Positions 55,751-63,648 of a stretch of DNA of 64,000 bases are shown one piece after another. Source of the DNA: an uncultured Roseobacter sp. (GTDB lineage Bacteria; Pseudomonadota; Alphaproteobacteria; Rhodobacterales; Rhodobacteraceae); contig NZ_CANLYL010000001.1 in the NCBI RefSeq assembly GCF_947495275.1, positions 186,001-250,000 of the forward strand, given 5' to 3'. Under the pieces are notes generated by a model, which was not told the origin of the DNA, ran no database searches, and saw only the letters and a program-made list of their open reading frames with translations. Position 1 is the stretch's first letter; every line of letters starts with the position of its first letter. The translations under genes were made by a program, and so were the position numbers.

Positions 55751-56468
55751 GTTAAAGGGGCTCTCCAAAACCTTTGGCGGTGTGCAGGCCGTGCGGGACG
55801 TGAGCCTGCACATGGCAGCGCGCGAAGTACGAGGCTTGATCGGACCGAACGGCGCTGGCAAGACTACCTTGATCAACTTGATTTCCGGGATATTGGCCCA
55901 CAATTCTGGCAGCCTTTCTTTGGACGGCAGGTCCCTTGACGGCAAGAAGGCAGATCAACGCGCCGGGTTGGGTATTTCGCGCACTTTCCAGAACCTGCGG
56001 GTGTTTCCAAACCTATCTGTTGCGCAAAATATTGATGTTGGTCGCTATACAGCCGCGCGCGCGGGGCGCGATACGCGCGCCTTGGTTGAGGCTGCAATTT
56101 CCGAATTTGATCTGACCGAGCGCCTGGTTGAGCCTGCGCAATCGCTGTCTTACGGACACCAGCGGCGGCTGGAGATCGTACGGGCACTGGCAACCGGACC
56201 AAAGCTTCTCATGCTGGATGAACCTGCCGCGGGCATGAACGAAAAAGAGACCGAAGCCCTGGGCAGATCTCTCGCCTGGGTACGCGGTCAATCCGATACG
56301 GCCATCATGGTGATCGATCATGATCTGAAATTCATCATGTCGCTCTGCGATGAGGTCACCGTGATGAACATGGGTGCCGTCATCGCAGACGGCAGCCCGG
56401 ACGAAATTACCAAAAACCCTCAGGTGATCGACGCATATCTGGGGGAAGACCATGAAGATGCTGCATAG
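55743..56468 (+). CDS. Liv-type ABC importer ATPase (LivG-like)
   Basis: 241 residues. Walker A GPNGAGKTTLINL, signature LSYGHQRRLEIVRAL (modified from LSGGQ), Walker B LLMLDEPAAGMNEKE, and DHDLKFIM switch His. LivG-type ATPases of hydrophobic amino acid transporters (HAAT). The ATG at 55743 lies inside the previous gene; the frame extends to 55629 but overlaps it too much. The family for HAAT includes leucine, amide and urea importers. Confidence 0.9.
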   Translation: MLELKGLSKTFGGVQAVRDVSLHMAAREVRGLIGPNGAGKTTLINLISGILAHNSGSLSLDGRSLDGKKADQRAGLGISRTFQNLRVFPNLSVAQNIDVGRYTAARAGRDTRALVEAAISEFDLTERLVEPAQSLSYGHQRRLEIVRALATGPKLLMLDEPAAGMNEKETEALGRSLAWVRGQSDTAIMVIDHDLKFIMSLCDEVTVMNMGAVIADGSPDEITKNPQVIDAYLGEDHEDAA

Positions 56469-56494
56469 CGCAGCGAACCCAACAGGAGATTGAA

Positions 56495-57646
56495 ATGAAA
56501 TATACATTAGCAGCCCTGGGATGTCTGGCACTGGCAGCACCAGCCCTTGCAGAAGACACCATCAAGATCGGCCTTGGCGTTCCGATGACGGGCGACTACG
56601 CGCCATATTCCGAATGGCAGGGCGCGCGCTGCATGGCCGAAATGATCAACGCCGATGGCGGTGTGAATGGCCAGAAGATCGAAGTTCTGACACAAGATAG
56701 CGGCGCGGACACACAGACCGCCGTTTCCCTTGCGCAGAAATTTCTCGATGAAGGGGCCGTGATGCTCGGCACGATCCCCTTTTCGGATACGATGATCCCT
56801 GTGGCACAGGTCGCGCAAGGCTATGGTGTCTCGATTTTCCAACCACAATCGACGCAAGTGGAGATGCACGCGGGCATCGTGGACAACTTCTTTACCGGCG
56901 TTTCACCCGATCCGTTTACGGCCACGGCAGCCGCCAACCATGCTTTGGCGCAGGGAGTTAAGAATGTCGTTCTTTTCACCTCTGACGAAGGTGGGTCTTG
57001 GTCGGCGCGCACTCCTCTGTGGTTCGGTGACGTCATCGAAGCCGGTGGCGGTAAGGTGTTGAGCAAGCTGAACTTCAGCTTCGGCACATCCGACTGGTCG
57101 CCTCAGATTGCCGAAATCAAGGCGTTGGGAGAGTCGGTCGATGCGGTCTATATTTCCTCCATCATGCCCGACATCGGCGTGTTGGTCCGCCAACTGCGCA
57201 GCGCCGGTATCGACGCCTGGGTGGTGGGATCGGACGGTTTTGATGACCCCTCGCTGGATTCGATCGGCAGTGACGATCCGAGTCTTCTGGACAAGGTATT
57301 CTTTGCCACCTTGGCGCCCAGTCACGCAGATAGTGCCGTCGTGCAGTTCATGGCAGACTGCAAAGCCCTTGGCATTGACGTACCCGGCCTCTTCCCTGCC
57401 ACCGGCGCGGACACGGTGAAAGCCGTTGCCTGGGCGGTTGAGCAGACCGGAAGCGCAGACCCGGAAGCGATTGCGGAAGCCATCCGCAACGCCGACAGCA
57501 TCCCCGTTCTGACCGTCGACAGCATCTCCTTCAAGGACACCAAAACCTATGCGCAGCGGACGATTCCCGTCATCGGCTACGAGGGTGGCAAACGGGTGCT
57601 GATCTCCAACGAGATACCAGAAGGCGTGCCTTCCGACTGGAACTGA
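56495..57646 (+). CDS. Periplasmic substrate-binding protein of the Liv-type importer
   Basis: 383 residues with signal peptide (KYTLAALGCLALAAPALAED). Type I binding protein: IKIGLGVPMTGDYAPYSEWQ, MAEMINADGGVNGQKIEVL and VSLAQKFLDEGAVMLGTIPF. It has the two-lobed fold that reads the substrate and passes it to LivHM. The spacing of about 26 bases after livG and before livF fits one operon. The ligand is not known but surrounding hydrolases point to an amide or N-acyl compound rather than leucine. Confidence 0.9.
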   Translation: MKYTLAALGCLALAAPALAEDTIKIGLGVPMTGDYAPYSEWQGARCMAEMINADGGVNGQKIEVLTQDSGADTQTAVSLAQKFLDEGAVMLGTIPFSDTMIPVAQVAQGYGVSIFQPQSTQVEMHAGIVDNFFTGVSPDPFTATAAANHALAQGVKNVVLFTSDEGGSWSARTPLWFGDVIEAGGGKVLSKLNFSFGTSDWSPQIAEIKALGESVDAVYISSIMPDIGVLVRQLRSAGIDAWVVGSDGFDDPSLDSIGSDDPSLLDKVFFATLAPSHADSAVVQFMADCKALGIDVPGLFPATGADTVKAVAWAVEQTGSADPEAIAEAIRNADSIPVLTVDSISFKDTKTYAQRTIPVIGYEGGKRVLISNEIPEGVPSDWN

Positions 57647-57703
57647 TCTGACTATCAAACGGTGGGGCCACCTGATGGCCCCGCTGTCCTTTCCGAGGCA
57701 AAC

Positions 57704-58408
57704 ATGCTGGCAGTAGATAACCTGAAGGTCTTTCACGGGCCCATCGAAGCGGTGCACGGCATCAGCTTCAACGTTCCGCAGGGCAAATGCATCTCGTTAC
57801 TGGGACCCAATGGCGCGGGCAAAACCTCGACGATTTCTGCCATCACCGGCGTCGCCAGATCATCCGGGATCGTGCGTTTTGATGACCTCGACATCACCGC
57901 CCTGCCAGTAGAAGCCCGCATTCGCGCAGGCATTTCCGTATCGCCCGAAGGACGCCGCGTGTTTGCCAACCTCTCGGTGGAGGAAAATCTGCGGCTGGGT
58001 GGGGCGATGCAACCCGATCTGGGGGAGAAGACGCGCGATATCGCACATTGGCTGGAAACCTTCCCGATTCTGGGCGAACGGCGCACGCAGAATGCAGGCA
58101 CGCTTTCGGGCGGAGAACAGCAAATGCTGGCGATTGCACGCGCGCTCATGGCGCGCCCGCGCATCCTGCTGCTCGACGAACCCAGCCTGGGCCTGGCGCC
58201 CAGGATCGTGGCGCAGATTTTTCGGATGATCGCTGAATTGAAGGCGCAGGGCATGACCATCCTGCTGGTTGAACAAAACGCGACCCAGGCCCTACGCCTC
58301 GCCGATTATGCCTATCTGATGAATAACGGTCTGATCGCAACCGAAGGCACGGCGGAAACGCTGGGAGCCAACAGCGCGCTGATGGCCGAACTGACAGGGA
58401 TGGGCTGA
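57704..58408 (+). CDS. Liv-type ABC importer ATPase (LivF-like)
   Basis: 234 residues. Walker A LGPNGAGKTSTISAITG (LGPNGAGKTST), signature LSGGEQQMLAIARALM, Walker B ILLLDEPSLGLAP and H-loop LLVEQNAT are intact (LivF ATPases use Q rather than H in the switch; here VEQN). SPEGRRVFANLSVEENL is typical LivF. Second ATPase of the operon. The ATG at 57704 fits the homologous length; the frame continues upstream without need. Confidence 0.92.
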   Translation: MLAVDNLKVFHGPIEAVHGISFNVPQGKCISLLGPNGAGKTSTISAITGVARSSGIVRFDDLDITALPVEARIRAGISVSPEGRRVFANLSVEENLRLGGAMQPDLGEKTRDIAHWLETFPILGERRTQNAGTLSGGEQQMLAIARALMARPRILLLDEPSLGLAPRIVAQIFRMIAELKAQGMTILLVEQNATQALRLADYAYLMNNGLIATEGTAETLGANSALMAELTGMG

Positions 58409-58411
58409 GCC

Positions 58412-59308
58412 ATGGAATATGTTGCACAGCAGATCATGAACGCGCTCAGTTTTGGGGCCGAATATGCGCTGATCGCCCTTGGCCTCGCGATCGTTTTCTC
58501 GATCATGGGGTTGGTAAACTTTGCGCATGGCGAGTTGATCGCCGTTGGTGGATATACCATGGTCGCCTTCGGAGCGCTGGCCATCGGCAATCCGCTGATC
58601 GTGATAATAGGGGCCATTCTGGCGGCCGCGCTGGTCTCTGTCACGCTCGAACGCGTGGCTTTCCGGCCTGTGCGTTATGCCGATCCCACAACCGGGCTGC
58701 TGACGGCCTTTGGCGTGTCGATGATCTTGCAAAATATCTTTCTGCTCGCGGTTTCTCCGCGCCCGGTCGCCGTGACATCGCTCTATTTTCTGGATTGGCC
58801 GGTCGAGGTGGCGGGTCTGCGTCTGTCGTCTCTGCAACTCTTCGAGGCCGCCACCACAGTGATTGTCATCATCGCCTTGACCCTGTTTCTGCGGCGCTCG
58901 ACGCTGGGGCTGGCGATGCGGGCGGCGTCACTTGACTTTGAGATGGTGCGCCTGACGGGCATCCGCGCCAACCGCGTCTTTGCCATGGCCTTTCTGGTCT
59001 CCGGTGTCCTCGCCGGTCTTGCCTGCATCTTCATTCTGGCACGCCGTGGCTCGGTTGACCCTCACTTAGGTTTCAATCCGGTGCTCAAGGCTTTTGTGGC
59101 CTGTGTTGTGGGTGGTTTCGGCAGTCTCCCCGGGGCCGTTCTCGGGGGCTTTCTTCTGGGCGCGCTTGAGGTCGCCATGCTGGTGCTTCTGCCTCAGGAA
59201 TACGGCGGCATGAAGGATGCGTTGGTCTTCGGGGTGATCGCGATGGTGCTGATCTGGCGCCCCGACGGCATTCTCAGCCCGCCCGTCGAAAAGGGAGACA
59301 AGCTATGA
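58412..59308 (+). CDS. Liv-type ABC importer permease (LivH-like)
   Basis: 298 residues, about eight spans: NALSFGAEYALIALGLAIVF, SIMGLVNFAHGELIAVGGYT (20), FRPVRYADPTTGLLTAFGVS and ACVVGGFGSLPGAVLGGFLL are hallmarks of LivH. The permease pairs with LivM. It starts three bases after the livF stop and overlaps livM by 4 bases, so the operon is tight. Confidence 0.92.
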   Translation: MEYVAQQIMNALSFGAEYALIALGLAIVFSIMGLVNFAHGELIAVGGYTMVAFGALAIGNPLIVIIGAILAAALVSVTLERVAFRPVRYADPTTGLLTAFGVSMILQNIFLLAVSPRPVAVTSLYFLDWPVEVAGLRLSSLQLFEAATTVIVIIALTLFLRRSTLGLAMRAASLDFEMVRLTGIRANRVFAMAFLVSGVLAGLACIFILARRGSVDPHLGFNPVLKAFVACVVGGFGSLPGAVLGGFLLGALEVAMLVLLPQEYGGMKDALVFGVIAMVLIWRPDGILSPPVEKGDKL

Positions 59309-60333
59309 TGCGCCTGTCCTCCAGTCAAAAACGGGGCTTGATGGGGGCCGCAGCACTGGCCCTGATCCTGATCGCGGTTGGATTGTCCACGCTCTGGTTC
59401 GGCTCTCGCTATCAGGTGCGGCTGGTCTACAGCGCCTACGTGAACCTGCTGGTGGTTCTGGGCCTTCAGGTCTTCATGGGCAATGCACGGATCACCAACC
59501 TCAGCCACAGCGCCTTCATGGGGATCGGCGCCTATGCTGCGGCCATCTGTGTGACTCCAACGAACATCAAGGCGATCTCACTGCCTGATGCACCCTGGGG
59601 TCTGAGTGCCTTTACCCTTGATCCCATCACCTCTGCGCTCATCGCCCTTCTTATTACCGGTATCATCGCCTTCCTGATCGGTCTCTTTATCGTACGGATG
59701 ACCGGCATCGGTGCCACCATTCTGTCACTTGCCGTCCTAGTCATCGTGCACTCGATATTCCTGTACCGAACCGACATCTTTAAGGGAAATCAGGCCTTTT
59801 TCGGCATTCCACAAATCTTCTCGCTGACGTCCATCCTCATCGTATCGGTTCTGGTCGTGTTCATCGCACGCGGGTTTCGGGAAAGCCGCTGGGGCATTCA
59901 GCTACGCGCCAGTGCCGATGACGAAGTCGGTGCCGTGGCCATGGGTGTCAACATCTACCGCCTGCGCCTGATCGCCTGGGTCTTGAGTGGCGTACTTCTG
60001 GCGGTCGCTGGTATTTCTTATGCGTATTTTCTGGGCACAATCAGCGCACGCCCCTTCTATTTCAACCATGTCTTCCTGACCCTCGCCATGTTGATCTTGG
60101 GCGGCATGCGTTCTGTCACCGGGGCGGTTCTGGGCACCTTCGTAATTTCATTCGGGTTGGAATGGGTGCGCTGGCTGGAAACCGGGCCGGAGGTCCTTGG
60201 GATCGACCTGCCCGAAGTTCTGGGCCTCTCCGGCATTGCCCTGGGATCGGTCATCGTGTTGACAATGACCCTACGTCCGGGCGGGATTATGGGGAACCGA
60301 GAAATCGAAGACCTGTTTTTGAAACGCGGATAA
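59305..60333 (+). CDS. Liv-type ABC importer permease (LivM-like)
   Basis: 342 residues. Long N-terminal hydrophobic segment, then ARITNLSHSAFMGIGAYAAA, IAFLIGLFIVRMTGIGATIL, a family signature NIYRLRLIAWVLSGVLLAVA, and GGMRSVTGAVLGTFVISFGL at the C-terminal side. With LivH it forms the channel. Fourteen bases separate its stop from the formamidase gene, which suggests cotranscription of the enzyme and importer. Confidence 0.92.
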   Translation: MMRLSSSQKRGLMGAAALALILIAVGLSTLWFGSRYQVRLVYSAYVNLLVVLGLQVFMGNARITNLSHSAFMGIGAYAAAICVTPTNIKAISLPDAPWGLSAFTLDPITSALIALLITGIIAFLIGLFIVRMTGIGATILSLAVLVIVHSIFLYRTDIFKGNQAFFGIPQIFSLTSILIVSVLVVFIARGFRESRWGIQLRASADDEVGAVAMGVNIYRLRLIAWVLSGVLLAVAGISYAYFLGTISARPFYFNHVFLTLAMLILGGMRSVTGAVLGTFVISFGLEWVRWLETGPEVLGIDLPEVLGLSGIALGSVIVLTMTLRPGGIMGNREIEDLFLKRG

Positions 60334-60346
60334 CCGGGAGAACGCC

Positions 60347-61285
60347 ATGGCTTGCAACCACACCATTCACAAACACGCCCACCATTTCGGCTGGGACAAT
60401 GCCATCGAGCCTGTTTTGTCGGTAACGCCCGGGCAGACCATCGAGGTCGAAACCATCGACAGCTCGGGCGGGCAGCTCGGCCCTGCCTCCACCATGGATG
60501 ATCTGATGTCGCTGAGCTTTGACAAGGTAAACCCGGTGACGGGACCCATCTACATCGAAGGCGCCGAACCCGGTGATGCCGTTGCGGTGACCTTTCGGAA
60601 ATTTGCCCCCTCGGGTTGGGGCTGGACGGCCAATATCCCCGGGTTTGGCCTTCTGACCGACCAATTCCCCGATCCTGCGCTGCATATCTGGAAATATGAC
60701 GCGTCCAGATTGACACCGGCGCTCTATGGGCCCGGTGGGGCAGTTCCCCTCAAACCCTTTGTCGGGACAATCGGGCTGGCGTTGGCCGAAGCTGGAAACC
60801 ATTCTGTTGTCCCGCCCCGGCGCGTCGGGGGTAACCTCGACATCCGCGATACATCGGTTGGGACCACGCTATATCTTCCGGTAGAGGTTGACGGCGGGCT
60901 CCTGTCACTTGGCGATACGCATGCCGCGCAAGGTGACGGCGAAATCTGTGGCACCGCGATCGAAAGTCCCATGGATGTCGCCATCAAGGTGGAGCTGATC
61001 AAGGATGCACAATTTGCCTTCCCGCGGTTTGAGACAGATGGCCCGGTGACGCGCCATTTTGATACCAAGGGATATCAGGCAACGACGGGGATCGGCGAAG
61101 ACCTCATGCAAGCTGCCCGAGACGCCGTGACGGGCATGATTGATTGGCTCACCAAGGAGACCGGTATGGGTGCAACAGAAGCCTACATGCTGTGTTCGGT
61201 TTGCGGTGACCTGAGGATCAGCGAGATCGTCGATATGCCGAACTGGACGGTTTCATTCTACTTCCCCAAGGTCGTGTTGAATTAA
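60347..61285 (+). CDS. Acetamidase/formamidase family protein
   Basis: 312 residues (FmdA/AmdA family): HAHHFGWDNAIEPVLSVTPG, DDLMSLSFDKVNPVTGPIYI, GDAVAVTFRKFAPSGWGWTA and LSLGDTHAAQGDGEICGTAI (20 each) carry the conserved aspartate/histidine metal-site residues of the fold. Members release ammonia and formate or acetate from short-chain amides. Immediately downstream of the Liv operon it likely acts on the imported amide, giving ammonia for assimilation. GGGAGAAC is the ribosome site. Confidence 0.88.
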   Translation: MACNHTIHKHAHHFGWDNAIEPVLSVTPGQTIEVETIDSSGGQLGPASTMDDLMSLSFDKVNPVTGPIYIEGAEPGDAVAVTFRKFAPSGWGWTANIPGFGLLTDQFPDPALHIWKYDASRLTPALYGPGGAVPLKPFVGTIGLALAEAGNHSVVPPRRVGGNLDIRDTSVGTTLYLPVEVDGGLLSLGDTHAAQGDGEICGTAIESPMDVAIKVELIKDAQFAFPRFETDGPVTRHFDTKGYQATTGIGEDLMQAARDAVTGMIDWLTKETGMGATEAYMLCSVCGDLRISEIVDMPNWTVSFYFPKVVLN

Positions 61286-61323
61286 ACTCTGTCCCTACAG
61301 CTCTGATTCGAATTAGAAATACA

Positions 61324-61770
61324 TCATTCGTTGGCTTCTGGTGGGAGGAAATCCACCTCATGAGCGGCGGAAATCTTGACGACCTCCTCGACGTCGGACA
61401 GATCATGCAGCGCCTCGAAAAGGTCTTTCAACTTGCCCATGGGTGAAACCCAGAACAACGCGCGGCAAGGCTTGTCCGACTTGTTGAAATACCCGTGCGG
61501 GACCCCACGTGGCATACGCACGATGTCGCCCGCCTTTGCCTTGCTCCAGACACCATCCAGTTTCAAATCCAATTCGCCCTCTTGAACCAGAATGAATTCA
61601 TCTTGTGTTGGATGAATGTGGACCGGCACAAAATCGCCGGGATTGGAATTCGTTTCAAAAGCAAATGTTGTGTCGCAAACCGCCTTTGGGAAGTAGGTTT
61701 GCCCGAGAATGTTCCAGGTTGTCTCGTTAAATCCCACACCGTTTTCAGTAATGCCTTTTTCCAGATCCAT
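61324..61770 (-). CDS. Cupin-domain protein
   Basis: 148 residues. Single cupin barrel: PVHIHPTQDEFILVQEGELD gives motif 1 (HxHxxxxEFILVxEG), and VRMPRGVPHGYFNKSDKPCR motif 2 (PxGxxH). It probably binds one divalent metal through the His and Glu residues. Convergent with the formamidase gene. No known enzyme class is evident; many such cupins are regulators or dioxygenase-like proteins. Confidence 0.82.
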   Translation of the reverse strand: MDLEKGITENGVGFNETTWNILGQTYFPKAVCDTTFAFETNSNPGDFVPVHIHPTQDEFILVQEGELDLKLDGVWSKAKAGDIVRMPRGVPHGYFNKSDKPCRALFWVSPMGKLKDLFEALHDLSDVEEVVKISAAHEVDFLPPEANE

Positions 61771-62129
61771 CGTGTTTCTCTCCCAACCAAATTGATGCGC
61801 GTATCCGTTTTCGCAAGATTGATGTCGTGATTGCGCTGATCAGCATCTTGGCACGAATACGTCATAATCCACCAGTCCTTGTGTCAGCTTGCCCGTCTCA
61901 CCGATTGGTTTCAATGCATCCGTCCTGATAACGGATGCGCGGGAATACGCGCAATATCGCTCCAATTCCGAATAGTTAATTTAAAGTTTCGTCGAATGGT
62001 TCTATTTATCTTTCGTCCAAACTGACCGAAACGTAACAATCTTCTGTTGATAACCACATTGCTGACACTTCAAAGCCCGATTCTGTTGAGATGCTCTGTC
62101 GGGGGAACGCTATCTTCGGAGATTCACAA
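61771..62129. other. Divergent intergenic region, no gene seen
   Basis: 359 bases between the cupin and protease genes, AT-rich in the middle (61975-62060), with several TTGA/TAAT-like stretches typical of promoters. No open frame above 40 codons with family similarity. Both genes should start transcription here. Confidence 0.4.
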
Positions 62130-62858
62130 GTGGCCATTATAGAAAAGCGCACTGAACCTTTGGTTCAATCGGACCAACCCTGCAAGACGCAGGATGGCTA
62201 CACCCTATATCGCCGAGCTAGTCGTTGGCCGAGCGGCGCGAAGGGTGGTAAATTTGCCAGCGGCATACTGGCTCTGGCAATGGCGACCATGCTGACAGGT
62301 CTGACCGCGAGCCACGCCGAGGCATCTTCCAGTAGCAAATTCCTCGTTCCGCAAAAGTCGATCAATGCACCAGCGGGTTTCACCGGAATCTGCGCGAAAT
62401 ACAATTGGGTGTGTGCACAATCGGCGAGCAGCAATTTGAGCGCGAACGAAACATTGCGCCTGGCAAAAGCGATCAATCGGCAGGTAAACCGTCAGGTACG
62501 TCAGATAGACGATCAGGCCCAATACGGTCGCGAAGAACTTTGGACGTTGCCGACAGCGCGAGGTGGCGATTGCGAAGACCTCGTGCTTCTGAAAAAGAAA
62601 ATGCTGCTGGAACGCGGGGTACCATCCGAGGACCTTCTGATAGCAACAGTTCTGGACCACAAGCTCAGAAGTCATGCGGTACTGGTGCTTCGGACCGCAA
62701 GCGGCGATCTGGTTTTGGACAGTCTCAAGAACAAGATCGTACCCTGGAAGCAAACCGGCTACACTTTCCTGAAACTCCAAAATCCCAATTCGCTGAACCA
62801 ATGGCAGGCAGTGCTGGCTGGCGGCGTGATCAAGGATCGCCCAACCGCTTCGCGCTAG
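62130..62858 (+). CDS. Transglutaminase-like cysteine protease (BTLCP/LapG-like)
   Basis: 242 residues from a GTG at 62130 with CGGAG eight bases upstream; an ATG at 62091 gives a longer form with no good ribosome site. A membrane/signal segment (FASGILALAMATMLTGLTAS) follows an N-terminal cytoplasmic part, so it may be a periplasmic enzyme. Catalytic triad of the family: Cys in GGDCEDLVLLK, His in RSHAVLVLRT, Asp in DLVLDSLKN. BTLCP proteins include LapG, which cleaves surface adhesins under c-di-GMP control. No LapD-like gene adjoins it here. The substrate is unknown. Confidence 0.85.
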   Translation: MAIIEKRTEPLVQSDQPCKTQDGYTLYRRASRWPSGAKGGKFASGILALAMATMLTGLTASHAEASSSSKFLVPQKSINAPAGFTGICAKYNWVCAQSASSNLSANETLRLAKAINRQVNRQVRQIDDQAQYGREELWTLPTARGGDCEDLVLLKKKMLLERGVPSEDLLIATVLDHKLRSHAVLVLRTASGDLVLDSLKNKIVPWKQTGYTFLKLQNPNSLNQWQAVLAGGVIKDRPTASR

Positions 62859-62926
62859 TCTTGAGTAATGATCAGTTCCAACGAGCAAAATTTGTCGCGC
62901 AAAAAGAACTGGGAGGCGTAAACCAA

Positions 62927-62955
62927 AAAAGGACCTTCAAGGGAAGGTCCTTTTG
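62927..62955. terminator. Bidirectional terminator
   Basis: AAAAGGACCTTC (62927-62938) and GAAGGTCCTTTT (62943-62954) form a 12-bp stem with a 4-base loop. On the minus strand it is followed by TTGG after a run of T, and on the plus strand by TTTTGAG. It separates the convergent protease and acidic-repeat genes. Confidence 0.85.
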
Positions 62956-63010
62956 AGTGCCTCGAAGGCTGGTTCATCGAAGCAACAATTGGTTGCCGGC
63001 GGTCCCGGGT

Positions 63011-63439
63011 TTATCCGAGAAAATCACCGGGGCCATCATCGCCGGGGCCGTCATCGCCCGGACCATCATCACCAGGCCCATCATCGCCCGGCCCGTCATC
63101 GCCGGGGCCGTCATCGCCCGGACCATCATCACCGGGAGGGTTGCCGCCACCTGGTCCGTTGTCGTCACCGCGGTCAACTTCGTTATCATTGTCGTCGTCA
63201 ATAGCAGCGGTCGCTGCCTCGACCAAAGCCAATGCCGCATCAGGGCAGGAATCAAACATCCGTTCCAGAATTTCAGCGTAGTCAGCGCGGCGGGTGATCC
63301 GCGTTCGAATGTACTCAGGAACAGTTTCCAACTGACATACGTCAAATTCTTTTGCTACTGAAATAGTTGGTAGGGTTGAACCAAAGGCAGAAAAAGCTGC
63401 CAGTGCGAGAGTCATTTTGATCGATGCAGAGTATTTCAT
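63011..63439 (-). CDS. Secreted acidic protein with GDDGP repeats
   Basis: 142 residues: signal peptide about 1-29 (LALAAFSAFGSTLPTISVAKE-like), a conserved-looking domain (DVCQLETVPEYIRTRITRRA, with two Cys and FDSCPDAALALVEAA), then a low-complexity tail rich in Gly, Asp and Pro, with seven GDDGP units before GDFLG. Isoelectric point is very low. The repeat may bind Ca2+ or act as a flexible acidic brush. It follows (same strand, about 210 bases) the VPLPA-anchored protein gene. No family recognised for the first half. Confidence 0.75.
   Translation of the reverse strand: MKYSASIKMTLALAAFSAFGSTLPTISVAKEFDVCQLETVPEYIRTRITRRADYAEILERMFDSCPDAALALVEAATAAIDDDNDNEVDRGDDNGPGGGNPPGDDGPGDDGPGDDGPGDDGPGDDGPGDDGPGDDGPGDFLG
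63026..63130 (-). repeat. 15-bp tandem repeat encoding GDDGP
   Basis: Seven contiguous 15-base units, in the consensus (read on the plus strand) rccsggvccrtcatc with third-base variation. A stretch of units is repeated exactly 60 bases apart (63041 and 63101), which points to slippage or unequal exchange. It is inside the acidic-protein gene. Confidence 0.9.
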
Positions 63440-63553
63440 GTCAACTCCTAGTGTTTAAATAAATCGTTACATCAAAAGGCCATAGGGCCTATCGTTACAT
63501 CCTGATGCTTGCGACCGTCAGCAAACAGTTTGCTGAGGCTTATCAGGAAACTC

Positions 63554-63586
63554 GCCCGCGCCGTTCCAGAAATTGGAAGCGCGGGC
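63554..63586 (-). terminator. Terminator of the VPLPA-CTERM gene
   Basis: GCCCGCGC (63554-63561) pairs with GCGCGGGC (63579-63586), with an inner TTCCA/TGGAA stem. On the minus strand the hairpin lies about 60 bases after the stop of the VPLPA protein gene; the following GAGTTTCC is a weak U-tract. Confidence 0.55.
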
Positions 63587-63648
63587 CTTACAGGTGCTTG
63601 CCTGCCATGCTCGACATCCGGAGACCGAATGCCAACATGGCACGAAAT

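Noticed and set aside
63026-63130. CRISPR-like repeat array
   Set aside because: The units are contiguous 15-mers without spacers and lie inside a reading frame.
62957-63361. Plus-strand ORF rich in Ala, Ile and Thr repeats
   Set aside because: It is the complementary reading of the GDDGP repeat gene, which has a signal peptide and fits better.
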